Assembly: GCA_017623655.1 (NCBI GenBank)
Contig: JAGAON010000009.1
Location: 1-64,000, forward strand
Direction: 5' to 3'
Source of the DNA: Prevotella sp.
GTDB taxonomy: Bacteria > Bacteroidota > Bacteroidia > Bacteroidales > Bacteroidaceae
Length of the DNA: 64,000 nt
In this document: positions 16,308 to 24,869 of the stretch, piece after piece
Numbering within the stretch: position 1 is the first letter of the stretch
How the letters are laid out: each line of letters starts with the position of its first letter
Position numbers and translations under genes: made by a program
Notes under the pieces: model-generated
The model's input: the letters and a program-made list of their open reading frames with translations, nothing else
Databases searched by the model: none
What the model was told of the DNA's origin: nothing

Positions 16308-17486
16308 ATGATAGATTTCACTTTTTACTCTCCGACAGAGTTCGTGTTCGGAAAGAACACCGAGGAAAAGACCGGACAACTGGCACTGCGCTACGGCGCA
16401 AAGCGTGCCTTGGTAATATACGGTGGCGGCAGTGCCGTAAGGAGCGGACTGCTCGACCGGGTGACAAAAGCGTTGGAAGAGCAAGGCATACAGACCGTCA
16501 CGACGGGAGGAGTGAGACCCAACCCTACTGACGACAAGGTGTATGAAGGTATAAAGATAGCGAAGGATGAGAATATAGACTTCATCGTAGCCGTTGGCGG
16601 AGGCTCTGTCATTGACACGGCAAAAGCCATTGCGTGCGGCGTGAACTATGACGGCGACTTCTGGGATTTCTTCATCGGCAAGGCACAGGTGCATGAGGCT
16701 CTGCCCGTAGGCGTGGTGCTCACGATACCCGCTGCCGGGTCGGAAGGTTCGGGAAATGCAGTCATAACAAAGGAGTCCACACAGCAGAAACTGGGCATCA
16801 AGCACCCGATGACACTGCGCCCGAAGTTCGCCGTCATGAACCCGGAGCTGACAATGACATTGCCGGAATGGCAAACGGCATCAGGAATATGTGACATGAT
16901 GGTGCACATACTTGAACGTTACTTCACAAACACGGAGAACACGGAGATAGGTGACCGCATGTGCGAGGGAGTGCTGACGGCCATCGTCAACGAAGGGCGC
17001 AAGGTAACGGAGAGCCCCGACGACTATGACGCAAGGGCAAACATCATGTGGAGTGGCATGGTGGCACACAACGGCACCTGCGGAGTGGGCTGTGTGGAAG
17101 ACTGGAGCAGCCATCAGATGGAACATGAAGTAAGCGCATTGTACGACGTGACGCACGGCGCAGGACTGGCGGTGATAACACCTGCCTACATGACTTTCAT
17201 GGCAAAGCACCATCCGAAGCGTATCGCACAGTTCGCGGAGCGCGTTATGGGTGTGGCAAAAGAGTTTGGTAACGAAGAGGATAGGGCACAGGAAGGAGTA
17301 CAACGCTTCAAGGATTTCCTGCACAATGACCTCAGACTGCCTGTTACCTTCAAGCAATTAGGCATAGAAAATCCTGACATCCCCGAACTGGTAAGACGCC
17401 TGCACAAGAACAAAGGCGACCGGTTTGGCCTCTTCTACCCCATCACTCCGGAGGTAAGTGAAGAGATTTACAAGCTGGGGATGTAA
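16308..17486 (+). CDS. Iron-containing alcohol dehydrogenase (butanol dehydrogenase-like)
   Basis: 392 residues of the group III metal-dependent alcohol dehydrogenase family. The NAD(P) region contains ALVIYGGGSAVRSGLLDRV and FIVAVGGGSVIDTAKAIACG; metal ligands are expected in ICDMMVHILERYF, SSHQMEHEVSALYDVTHGAG. The full length and the 46-base gap after the DUF4435 gene suggest an intact gene, possibly read through from upstream. It reduces or oxidises short aldehydes/alcohols in the cytoplasm; the physiological substrate is unknown. Confidence 0.88.
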   Translation: MIDFTFYSPTEFVFGKNTEEKTGQLALRYGAKRALVIYGGGSAVRSGLLDRVTKALEEQGIQTVTTGGVRPNPTDDKVYEGIKIAKDENIDFIVAVGGGSVIDTAKAIACGVNYDGDFWDFFIGKAQVHEALPVGVVLTIPAAGSEGSGNAVITKESTQQKLGIKHPMTLRPKFAVMNPELTMTLPEWQTASGICDMMVHILERYFTNTENTEIGDRMCEGVLTAIVNEGRKVTESPDDYDARANIMWSGMVAHNGTCGVGCVEDWSSHQMEHEVSALYDVTHGAGLAVITPAYMTFMAKHHPKRIAQFAERVMGVAKEFGNEEDRAQEGVQRFKDFLHNDLRLPVTFKQLGIENPDIPELVRRLHKNKGDRFGLFYPITPEVSEEIYKLGM

Positions 17487-17558
17487 CAAACGCGGTGCGG
17501 CCGTTAATCGGTTGGGAAAGAACCAAACGGCACAAAACCGCCAAACATCATTTTTTTA

Positions 17559-19217
17559 ATGGAAAATAACGAACAAATGACTCAGGAGACAACAAGCATA
17601 GAGTCTCCAAAGACTGAGCCTAAAAAGGCAAAGACGACAAGAAAAACCGCAAAGAAACAGACCGTAGAGAAAAAGGAGCCGGCAAAGAAACCGGCAAGAA
17701 AGGCACGCTCGGCCAAGACGGAAAAGAGCGTGCAGGCAACGGAAAACGTACAGCCGGCAGAGCCGCAGCAGCAGAATCAGGAAGAATCCGCTGCAAGCGT
17801 CAAGGCTGAGGCAGCCAAAACGGCGGACAAGGAACCGGCGCAGGCTGTTGAGGAACAGAAGGCCGAGACCGTGACAGAGAGCAAGACGGAGGAGAAAGCG
17901 GAACAGACCAACACTGCGCCACAGGCGGAAAACGCCCGCCACGGCAATGGAAGGCAGGAACAGAAGATACCGTCGCTGCCGGCCATAAGGATAAACAACA
18001 TAGTAGAGTTGATGCAGGCTCCGCTGCGGAGCATTGTGCTGACAGACCAGCAGATACAGCAACTGACATTAGAGGAGATAGAAAAGCGGCACCGTTTCTT
18101 GGAAGACACGTTGGCAAACGTGCTGGACTATGACGTGGTATTAAGTGACACGAACATCTGGCTGGAGCTGCTCGTAGGATATACGTCAAGCCATTCTGAC
18201 CCGAAATACAACGCACGCCTCCAATTTGAGCGGCAACTGGAGTTTGTTTCCAAACTGGTAAGGTATCGTGGAGGACGCTTCATCATGATGGGTGAGACGT
18301 ATGAAGAGATTGACCGCTTTGCTTCCATGCAAGACCCGGCCAACCATCGTGACGCAGACTTCACCGACAACATCGTCTGTCTGAACACTGCCGCACGGCT
18401 GGCAAAACGTCTTATCCTTGCACAACAGAGGGAAAACCGGCTGCGTATAGAAGGTATTGGCGCAGAATCGCATCACGCTTCTTTCGCTGATCCGGCCATA
18501 ATAAGAAAGGTGGCGGACTTGTTTGCAGAGGGAAAGAAGGTACTTCTGCTGACCAATGACGCTTCCGTAGCCATAAGGGCGATGGGAATATGCGACGATC
18601 TGCAACGCCATAACAACATTCCGGATGATGAATGGGAGGAGAAATACGCACCGCTGCGCCCCATGGTATTCACGTTTGACGACCTGAAACAGTTGGATTT
18701 CTACACACGCCAGTACCATTATATACAGATGGCGGCAGGCGCACAATGGATGGAAGACATCGAACCACGGATTAATCGTGACCGTCCCGCACCGCTGACA
18801 CTATGGATGGACGCGTTCCGTCCGGGCGACAAACACCGTGGCGACAACCTCTTCACCGAACAGGAAAAGCTACAAGTGCAACAGAAACAAAACAAACAGA
18901 AACAGCAGGAGCAGCAAAAGCAACAACAGGAACAAAAGAAAAAACAGGGACAACAGAAGCAGACGCAGCAGAAAAAACAGCAAGACAAGCCTGAAATACA
19001 AAAACAGGAAGCTATTGCTGCACCCAATATTGATAACCCTGCACATGCCACCAATGCGCAAAAGCAGGAAAACCAACCTGCAAATGCAACCTCCAACGAT
19101 GACAAAAAGCCCGAACAGAAACAAGGTTCACGTTCTCGGCGCAAGCCACAAAGAGCCCGCAAAGCCAACACAGAAAAAGCAGTTGAACCAACCGAAATGA
19201 CAGATAATGCGCAATAA
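17559..19217 (+). CDS. PIN-domain protein with long basic and Gln/Lys-rich tails
   Basis: 552 residues in three parts. Residues 1-140 are low-complexity and rich in Lys, Ala, Glu and Thr (KKAKTTRKTAKKQ). Residues about 190-400 form a PIN-like nuclease domain: D197 in VLSDTNIW, Glu in GETYEEIDRF (246-250), Asp in DFTDNI (267-270) and N333/D334 in LLTNDASV. Residues about 430-552 are almost only Gln, Lys, Asn and Glu. The acidic residues needed for metal-dependent RNA cleavage look complete. The tails suggest nucleic-acid binding or ribosome association. No antitoxin gene adjoins it, so a toxin role is unlikely. Confidence 0.7.
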   Translation: MENNEQMTQETTSIESPKTEPKKAKTTRKTAKKQTVEKKEPAKKPARKARSAKTEKSVQATENVQPAEPQQQNQEESAASVKAEAAKTADKEPAQAVEEQKAETVTESKTEEKAEQTNTAPQAENARHGNGRQEQKIPSLPAIRINNIVELMQAPLRSIVLTDQQIQQLTLEEIEKRHRFLEDTLANVLDYDVVLSDTNIWLELLVGYTSSHSDPKYNARLQFERQLEFVSKLVRYRGGRFIMMGETYEEIDRFASMQDPANHRDADFTDNIVCLNTAARLAKRLILAQQRENRLRIEGIGAESHHASFADPAIIRKVADLFAEGKKVLLLTNDASVAIRAMGICDDLQRHNNIPDDEWEEKYAPLRPMVFTFDDLKQLDFYTRQYHYIQMAAGAQWMEDIEPRINRDRPAPLTLWMDAFRPGDKHRGDNLFTEQEKLQVQQKQNKQKQQEQQKQQQEQKKKQGQQKQTQQKKQQDKPEIQKQEAIAAPNIDNPAHATNAQKQENQPANATSNDDKKPEQKQGSRSRRKPQRARKANTEKAVEPTEMTDNAQ

Positions 19218-19274
19218 ATGCGCTATTTCATTAAAATAACCGGCCGAAAATTTGGTAGAACAAAAAAAAACTGC

Positions 19275-19282
19275 TACCTTTG
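19275..19282 (+). promoter_or_regulatory. tRNA promoter -7 element
   Basis: TACCTTTG, with TTTGGT about 20 bases upstream. It lies 38 bases before the first tRNA-Asp. Confidence 0.7.
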
Positions 19283-19320
19283 CACCGCAATTAGGAAACG
19301 CTTATCAGTCTGAGAAGCAT

Positions 19321-19394
19321 GGTGCGTTAGTTCAGTTGGTTAGAATGCCAGCCTGTCACGCTGGAGGTCACGGGTCCGAGTCCCGTACGCACCG
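19321..19394 (+). tRNA. tRNA-Asp (GTC), first copy
   Basis: Acceptor arms GGTGCGT and ACGCACC pair perfectly; the anticodon loop CTGTCAC gives anticodon GTC; the T loop reads GGTCCGAGTCC; discriminator G. The CCA end is not encoded. Confidence 0.97.
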
Positions 19395-19414
19395 CCAACA
19401 TTTCCTAAGAGCAT

Positions 19415-19488
19415 GGTGCGTTAGTTCAGTTGGTTAGAATGCCAGCCTGTCACGCTGGAGGTCACGGGTCCGAGTCCCGTACGCACCG
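19415..19488 (+). tRNA. tRNA-Asp (GTC), second identical copy
   Basis: Identical in all 74 bases to the copy 20 bases upstream, and probably on the same transcript, which ends at the hairpin at 19502. Confidence 0.97.
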
Positions 19489-19501
19489 CTGAACATCATA
19501 G

Positions 19502-19537
19502 AAAAAGCCTGATGATACAATGTCATCAGGCTTTTTT
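19502..19537 (+). terminator. Rho-independent terminator of the tRNA operon
   Basis: AAAAAGCCTGATGA (19502-19515) and TCATCAGGCTTTTTT (19523-19537) form a perfect stem with a 7-base loop and a T-run. Confidence 0.92.
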
Positions 19538-19671
19538 CATTTATCACCGTACCGCACGACACTACGACAAACAAAGGCTATTCCCGCAAACAAACTGGTA
19601 AAAAATGTAAATCGCAAGGCTAATTTAGGAAAATTTGGACGTTATATGATTGCCATACCAAATAAATTGAG

Positions 19672-19679
19672 TATCTTTG
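19672..19679 (+). promoter_or_regulatory. Rubrerythrin promoter -7 element
   Basis: TATCTTTG, giving a leader of roughly 70 bases before the ATG at 19754. Confidence 0.65.
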
Positions 19680-19753
19680 CAGCACAAACAAGACAAAAAC
19701 AAAAGCTATAACAATACATAAACTCATTACTAACATTTAATACCAAAAGCATT

Positions 19754-20311
19754 ATGAACAAGAAATTCATCTGTACAGTTTGCGGTTACATCCACGAAGG
19801 TCCGACCCCACCGGAGCAGTGCCCACAGTGTAAAGTTCCCGGTTCTAAGTTCAAGGAACTCGAAGAGACAACCGGCGGCCTCCAGTTCGTCCAGGAACAC
19901 GTTATCGGAATCGCCAAGGAATACGGCGTTGACGAGGAAATGATAAAAGATCTCAACGCACACTTCAACGGCGAATGCACAGAGGTAGGCATGTATCTCG
20001 CAATGAGCCGCCAGGCAGACCGTGAGGGTTATCCCGAGATTGCAGAGGCATTCAAGCGTTACGCTTGGGAAGAGGCCGAGCACGCTTCACGATTCGCAGA
20101 ACTCCTCGGCGACGTTGTATGGGACACAAAGACCAACCTTGAAAAGCGCATGAACGCCGAAGCCGGCGCTTGTGAGGACAAGTTCCGCATCGCAAAGAAC
20201 GCGAAAGCGAAGAACTGGGACGCCATTCACGACACTGTTCACGAGATGGCAAAGGACGAAGCACGCCACGGCAAGGGCTTCGAGGGACTCTACAACCGCT
20301 ATTTCAAGTAA
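19754..20311 (+). CDS. Reverse rubrerythrin (rubredoxin domain first), peroxide/oxygen detoxification
   Basis: 185 residues. The rubredoxin-like iron site is at the N-terminus ([10 protein letters not shown] and CPQCKVPG), followed by the ferritin-like diiron domain with [22 protein letters not shown] and [13 protein letters not shown] supplying Glu/His ligands. This order is opposite to classical rubrerythrin and defines reverse rubrerythrins, which reduce hydrogen peroxide and oxygen in anaerobes. It has its own promoter. Confidence 0.92.
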   Translation: MNKKFICTVCGYIHEGPTPPEQCPQCKVPGSKFKELEETTGGLQFVQEHVIGIAKEYGVDEEMIKDLNAHFNGECTEVGMYLAMSRQADREGYPEIAEAFKRYAWEEAEHASRFAELLGDVVWDTKTNLEKRMNAEAGACEDKFRIAKNAKAKNWDAIHDTVHEMAKDEARHGKGFEGLYNRYFK

Positions 20312-20338
20312 TTATACTTATACAAAACGAACGAATAA

Positions 20339-21607
20339 GTGAAAAGGGTAACACCTATTATCATAATAGTGACCATATTCATCGTCTCTGCTCTTCGCAC
20401 ATGCCGGAGCGGAGACGATGGCGTTTCCAAGGATACGGGCAAGGAAGTAAAGCAACTGCCGATAGACAAGGCATTGCAATCACGCACCGACTCCTTCATC
20501 ACCGCACAGCCATCCGTAGGCTCTGTCGGGCTGATGGTTTACGACCTCACGGCGCAACGCAGCGTCTATGCACACCGTGCGGATGTCCCCATGCGTCCGG
20601 CATCATGTATGAAACTGCTGTCGTGCATTGCCGCCATACGCAAAACAGGGGCCAACTACAAATACAGAACAAGGCTATACACCACAGGGCGGGTGGAAAA
20701 GGACACCCTGTCCGGCAACATCATACTGAAAACCCAATTTGATCCCTCATTCAACAGGGACAGCCTATACAATCTTCTCGGCTCATTAAAGGGGAAAGGC
20801 ATTAAAGCCATAAAAGGAAACGTCATTCTCGACATGGCCTTTACCGAACCCATGGACCATGAACAGCACTGGACTCCCGGCGACTTAAAGGTCAGCAGGA
20901 TGGGGCTGATATACCACGGCTACAAGAAAATGCGTGTCGAAACACTGTACGCATTACAGTCTGCGACAGGGATAACGGTCAACAAAGACCGCATACGCTT
21001 CGGCAGACTCGTGCCGGAGAAGGCTACAATGATAGGAGAAATAACCACTCCGCTGCGCACCCCCATAGAGAAAGCACTGAAAAACTCCTCCAACATCAAC
21101 GCGGAATCATTGCTCTACCTGCTCGGATACACCGTAAACACCAAGGGTAATTTCAGAAATAACGGTATAATGGCATTGCGCAACTTCATCAAGCAAGAGC
21201 TGAAAATGGACCCGTCCAAAGTCTGTAACATCGAGGACGGATGCGGATTATGCCCTGACACAAGACTGTCTCCGGAGCTTCTCATAGCCCTTCTGAACTA
21301 TGCCTACAAGCATCCGTATATTTACAGGGAGGTATTATCCGGCCTTCCGCTCTCCGGAACAGACGGAACACTGTACGACCGGCTGAGAAAACCTAACGTG
21401 GCAGGCAAGATAAAGGCCAAGACCGGAACACTGACACGTGAAGGCGGCATAAGCTCTCTGTCCGGTTACTTCACCGGCAGCGACGGTCACCGGATGGCTT
21501 TCTCCATAATAAACAACGAATGTCCCGTCATGGACGGAAGATGGTGGCAGGACAGGTTCTGCGAAAGGGTGCTGCTGCCAAAGGCCGCCACCACGCAAAG
21601 CCGTTAA
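20339..21607 (+). CDS. D-alanyl-D-alanine carboxypeptidase/endopeptidase, PBP4 (DacB) type
   Basis: 422 residues from a GTG start, 27 bases after the rubrerythrin stop, with an N-terminal membrane or signal segment (VTPIIIIVTIFIVSAL). The serine-hydrolase motifs are present: SxxK as ASCMK near residue 88, SxN as SSN in LKNSSNINAE, and KTG in KAKTGTL. The usual DGSGLS before the third motif is DGCGLC. It trims or cleaves peptidoglycan cross-links in the periplasm. Confidence 0.88.
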   Translation: MKRVTPIIIIVTIFIVSALRTCRSGDDGVSKDTGKEVKQLPIDKALQSRTDSFITAQPSVGSVGLMVYDLTAQRSVYAHRADVPMRPASCMKLLSCIAAIRKTGANYKYRTRLYTTGRVEKDTLSGNIILKTQFDPSFNRDSLYNLLGSLKGKGIKAIKGNVILDMAFTEPMDHEQHWTPGDLKVSRMGLIYHGYKKMRVETLYALQSATGITVNKDRIRFGRLVPEKATMIGEITTPLRTPIEKALKNSSNINAESLLYLLGYTVNTKGNFRNNGIMALRNFIKQELKMDPSKVCNIEDGCGLCPDTRLSPELLIALLNYAYKHPYIYREVLSGLPLSGTDGTLYDRLRKPNVAGKIKAKTGTLTREGGISSLSGYFTGSDGHRMAFSIINNECPVMDGRWWQDRFCERVLLPKAATTQSR

Positions 21608-21633
21608 AAAAGACAGAGCATAAACATAATGAT

Positions 21634-21757
21634 GAACCCCGAAGGGGTGACAGAACATAGCCCGGTGCGTAAGCGCCGGGTTTTGTCATATTTGGCAATA
21701 AAGCGTATTGGCACCCCGCAGCCGACAGGCGAGGCGGGCTAAGGCCGCCGAGGGGTG
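21634..21757 (+). repeat. Dispersed repeat (CCCCGAAGGGG...CATAGCCCGG type), left copy of an inverted pair
   Basis: Reads GAACCCCGAAGGGGTGACAG, then CATAGCCCGGTGCGTAAGCG, and ends with GAGGCGGGCTAAGGCCGCCG and AGGGGTG. Related copies are at 21870-21995 (opposite strand), 30200-30369 and 30492-30614. It contains several short palindromes and no credible ORF. Confidence 0.8.
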
Positions 21758-21869
21758 TAAAATATATTCCCATATTCAATCCAAATCGGTCATCATGATA
21801 TAGGCTCAAATATATTATAACCTGACTTTTGTCATATAACCATTTTCCTCTCTCTTCGCTTCCTTTGCC

Positions 21870-21995
21870 CACCCCTCGTCGCACCCTGTGCTCCTCACCT
21901 ACCGGCTACGGAGTGCCAATACATTCACCGTGCACACCTGGCAATATCCCCGGCGCTTACGCACCGGGCTATGTTCTGTCACCCCTTCGGGGTTC
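21870..21995 (-). repeat. Dispersed repeat, right copy of the inverted pair
   Basis: Reverse-complement relative of 21634-21757, from CACCCCTCGTCGCACC to CACCCCTTCGGGGTTC. The 112 bases between the copies are AT-rich with nothing recognised. The whole gene-free stretch 21608-22248 is made of this pair and the array at 22090. Confidence 0.8.
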
Positions 21996-22089
21996 TCGGC
22001 CTATTGTATCAGTCTTTATATTTCGATATACCCTCCTTTTCTATAAATACATAATATAATGAAAGGCAACCCGTATCGGCATCAAAAAC

Positions 22090-22171
22090 AAACAGGTGCT
22101 GATTCCCCTGCAATCTGGTGCTGATTACAATGTAAAAAGGTGCAAATTACATTGTAATCAGCACCTTTTTA
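22090..22171. repeat. GTGC-type array
   Basis: Units AACAGGTGCTGATTCCCC, TCTGGTGCTGATTACAATG, AAAGGTGCAAATTAC and the inverted TGTAATCAGCACCTTTTT. It lies between convergent genes and could terminate transcription from either side. Confidence 0.8.
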
Positions 22172-22248
22172 CTTTATCATCGTTTTACCATTGATTAGCA
22201 AGCAGTTAAGGAGCACGCTGCAAACCGTCGCCTTATCCGCATGAACAT

Positions 22249-22860
22249 TCAATAGGAGAACGAGCAAAAGAAACCCACCGACAGCATGGCCGCCATGTTC
22301 CAACGGTTGCCTACATATATCATGTCAAAGGAAGGGGTGAGCAACCAACCCTTGAAACGCGCATCAAGACCCACTCCGCAAACTGCGGCGAAGCCCTTAT
22401 CTCTACGGTCACGCATTCTTGTTATCACGCCGTCATCTTCGGTCAGCGGCTGATAGTCATCATACTTCGAATGCATCATGCCGTAACCGGCCAGTGTCCT
22501 CACATAAGCGCAGAACCTCTTGTCCTCACTCTGAACCACATCATAGCCCACGCCGATTACACCAAGCAGGCTGTTACGCTCATCCCTGATGCTAAACGGG
22601 CTTCCCTTCTGCATCACCTCCTTGCTGCCCTCGCTGTTACACCACTGTCCGTAGAAGTCGGCAAAGAGCCGTTCGGTGGTGTAAAAGCGCGCTTCCACAC
22701 CCATGGAAAAGCCCGACGACGTGTAGGCATCGGCTATCTTGGCATATCCGCAGCCTATGTGGAAAGTGGTGGCGCCATCCTTTGAAACCCCATCCTGCGC
22801 CTGCACACGGCATAGGGACATGAGAACAGCCATGCAGACAAGTAACATTCTCTTTGTCAT
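22249..22860 (-). CDS. Outer-membrane beta-barrel-like protein
   Basis: 203 residues from ATG at 22860 (MTKRMLLVCMAVLMSL, signal peptide ending near VQAQ); a GTG three codons earlier overlaps the stop of the preceding gene (GTGA) and is an alternative coupled start. The mature protein alternates aromatic and small residues (FHIGCGYAKIADAY, GVEARFYTTERLFADFYGQW, GVGLDARFKGWLLTPSF) and ends with an aromatic, FFCSFSY, as in small outer-membrane barrels. Function unknown. Confidence 0.6.
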   Translation of the reverse strand: MTKRMLLVCMAVLMSLCRVQAQDGVSKDGATTFHIGCGYAKIADAYTSSGFSMGVEARFYTTERLFADFYGQWCNSEGSKEVMQKGSPFSIRDERNSLLGVIGVGYDVVQSEDKRFCAYVRTLAGYGMMHSKYDDYQPLTEDDGVITRMRDRRDKGFAAVCGVGLDARFKGWLLTPSFDMIYVGNRWNMAAMLSVGFFCSFSY

Positions 22861-22865
22861 AGCCG

Positions 22866-23546
22866 TCACTTCTTAGGATTATACTGTTCGGCTATCTCCT
22901 TGAAATTGAACGGGGCAATCTCCTTGTTGGCTATTTTCTGGCACAAAACAGAGTCGTCTGCCAGATACTTCTGCCACGCCTTGCGCATACTTGACTTGCC
23001 ATAATTGCTGTTGGCGAAGTAGATCGGGCCTTCATCACCATGACGTTGCAGACAATACTTTATGCCCTCGTCACGGCTGTAAGTGACAACAAGCGAACCG
23101 TCCTTGGCCAGGCTGAACGAATGTCCGGTGGCTGTAATCAGCAAGTGGTCGCCCACGCTTTCAACAACCTGCCACGCCTTGCGCACGATGTACTTCTGCT
23201 GGCCCTTCTTAGTGTATGGCCATCTGAAGTCAAGATATACCAGCGTCTGCTGTTTCTCGGGATGTCCCTTGCGCGAGAGCTTCATGTACTGTATGTCCTC
23301 ACTCTTGATTTTCTTCCTCCCCTCATCGGTCTTGATGCTTATCTTCTTTGAACCGGTAACAAGATTCGATGACCTTTGGCCTCCTATCCGGCCGGTTATC
23401 AACTGATTGTCCTTAGTGGTAATCTCCGTGTCATAATAGGTTGTACCACTGATTACCAACTCCGCCACCTGACATGAGCCAAGGGTAAAAACGCCTGCCA
23501 CCGCCATTGCGGCAAGAAGGCCAAACATAGTCTTTTTCATGTTCAT
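22866..23546 (-). CDS. Predicted lipoprotein of unknown function
   Basis: 226 residues. MNMKKTMFGLLAAMAVAGVF leads to a lipobox TLGSC, so Cys25 is probably lipidated. The body is mixed alpha/beta with repeated basic segments (TGSKKISIKTDEGRKKIKS) and no motif I recognise. A -7 box TAACTTTG (23579-23572) lies 26 bases upstream. It is followed at once by the beta-barrel-like gene, so both may form one envelope unit. Confidence 0.6.
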   Translation of the reverse strand: MNMKKTMFGLLAAMAVAGVFTLGSCQVAELVISGTTYYDTEITTKDNQLITGRIGGQRSSNLVTGSKKISIKTDEGRKKIKSEDIQYMKLSRKGHPEKQQTLVYLDFRWPYTKKGQQKYIVRKAWQVVESVGDHLLITATGHSFSLAKDGSLVVTYSRDEGIKYCLQRHGDEGPIYFANSNYGKSSMRKAWQKYLADDSVLCQKIANKEIAPFNFKEIAEQYNPKK

Positions 23547-23641
23547 AGCTGTAACAATTTGTTCATGGTGGCAAAGTTATGCAAAAAAGTGAAAAAGCAC
23601 GTCAACAAATGTTGAAACATGGAGCAAAGCCACGCTTTAAC

Positions 23642-23677
23642 ACAAAAAAAACTGACATTCAGCTACCGAATGTCAGT
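23642..23677 (-). terminator. Terminator overlapping the stop of the Crp-like gene
   Basis: ACTGACATTC (23651-23660) pairs with GAATGTCAGT (23668-23677) around a 7-base loop; on the minus strand the stem is followed by eight T residues. The TGA stop (23661-23659) lies at the foot of the stem, so terminator and coding sequence overlap. Confidence 0.85.
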
Positions 23678-24222
23678 TCCTTTCGTATTCTACTAAGATG
23701 TGTCGGGGTCACTTGCAAGTATGAGGCCATTTCCCGCAAAGTTATTTTCTGCAATATGTCGGGGCATCTTTTCAATAACGCCACATACCTGTCCTTGGGC
23801 GATTTAAGGTGTAATTCCAGATATTGGTCGTAGGCTTGGCTGAACAGGTTTTCCGTGATGGTACGCAGAAAAGCCGTATTTGATGTCAGGAAATCATATA
23901 CAACGGACGTATCGCACACCATAACCTCCGCGTCACTCGCGGCTATTATCTCGGCACGGACCGGTCTTTGCTTTACCGTTGCCAAGAAATCGCCCACCAT
24001 ATCGTTGTCAAACACAAAACCGACAACGTGTCTCTCTCCTTCATAGTCAGGCATGACATACTTGAAAATGCCGCTCACGACCAAGCCCCAATACCTCAGT
24101 CGTTTGCTCCCTCCGGCAAAAATATCGCCCTTTTGGAAGTGCATCATCCGCCCGTTCCGCCGGAACAGGTCACGCAAAAAGTCCATATCGAGACCGGCTG
24201 TGTACGCGTTGAAATCAGACAT
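23659..24222 (-). CDS. Crp/Fnr-family transcription regulator
   Basis: 187 residues. The N-terminal cyclic-nucleotide-binding-like barrel spans about residues 20-110 (MHFQKGDIFAGG, RHVVGFVFDNDMVGDF). A dimer helix and a C-terminal helix-turn-helix follow (ITLREMASYLQVTPTHLSRI, about 160-180). No cysteines in an Fnr iron-sulphur pattern are seen. It follows the DUF3256 gene by 11 bases and ends the operon. Confidence 0.88.
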   Translation of the reverse strand: MSDFNAYTAGLDMDFLRDLFRRNGRMMHFQKGDIFAGGSKRLRYWGLVVSGIFKYVMPDYEGERHVVGFVFDNDMVGDFLATVKQRPVRAEIIAASDAEVMVCDTSVVYDFLTSNTAFLRTITENLFSQAYDQYLELHLKSPKDRYVALLKRCPDILQKITLREMASYLQVTPTHLSRIRKELTFGS

Positions 24223-24233
24223 CGCCGCCTTTG

Positions 24234-24866
24234 CTACTTGTTTTCCGGACTGTATTCCTTACCGTTCCAACGCAATACCAGCACTTTCAGTATGGCTTTA
24301 AGACGCTCTTTCTCCTCTTTTGAGGTCATGGGGACGTTCTGCCACACGACAATATCGCCCTTGTTACCAAAGCGTCCCTCCATCATCGGGAACTCTATCA
24401 ACCGGGTCAGGTTGTCAAAGGTTTCTTTTTGCATCGTATCGGGACGGTGAACGAACTGTATGCCGGTAAAATCTACATCGCCGACACGCTCCCACTCCTT
24501 ATTATATATAGTGGCAACAGACTCTTTTTCGGGGGCGGCCACGGTTTGCAGGACACAGTACAGGCTGTCGCCTGCGGCGTTATGAAGACGGGCTATGGAG
24601 AACTCCACCGTGCTGTCGATACGGGTTGTCAATATGCTATCGGGCACAACGGAGTGCGACATCGTCACGTCACAGTTGAAAACCGACCGTAACACCGCCG
24701 GTGACGACGGGTCAAGCCTTTTCAGATTCACCAGTTCCGCACGCTGTTCCTTGGCAAGATAAGGGAAAAGACTGTCCGGCATACTCACAAACATATCGCC
24801 CACGCTCTGCGCATGAACGGCCGACATGACTGCCGACAGCAGGAAAGGGATAATCGTTTTACGCAT
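24234..24866 (-). CDS. DUF3256-family secreted protein
   Basis: 210 residues beginning MRKTIIPFLLSAVMSAVHAQ, a signal peptide. The mature part starts SVGDMFVSMPDSLFPYLAKE, characteristic of DUF3256, a Bacteroidales-specific periplasmic family of unknown function. It begins three bases after the stop of the TPR protein and precedes the Crp-like regulator, so the three are co-transcribed. Confidence 0.78.
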   Translation of the reverse strand: MRKTIIPFLLSAVMSAVHAQSVGDMFVSMPDSLFPYLAKEQRAELVNLKRLDPSSPAVLRSVFNCDVTMSHSVVPDSILTTRIDSTVEFSIARLHNAAGDSLYCVLQTVAAPEKESVATIYNKEWERVGDVDFTGIQFVHRPDTMQKETFDNLTRLIEFPMMEGRFGNKGDIVVWQNVPMTSKEEKERLKAILKVLVLRWNGKEYSPENK

Positions 24867-24869
24867 AGT

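Noticed and set aside
17556..18062. Minus-strand ORF rich in Leu, Cys and Phe
   Set aside because: It is the antisense of the Lys/Ala-rich tail of the PIN protein; repetitive coding sequence keeps opposite frames open.
19252..19437. ORF across the tRNA genes
   Set aside because: It is a translation of tRNA-Asp and its flanks.
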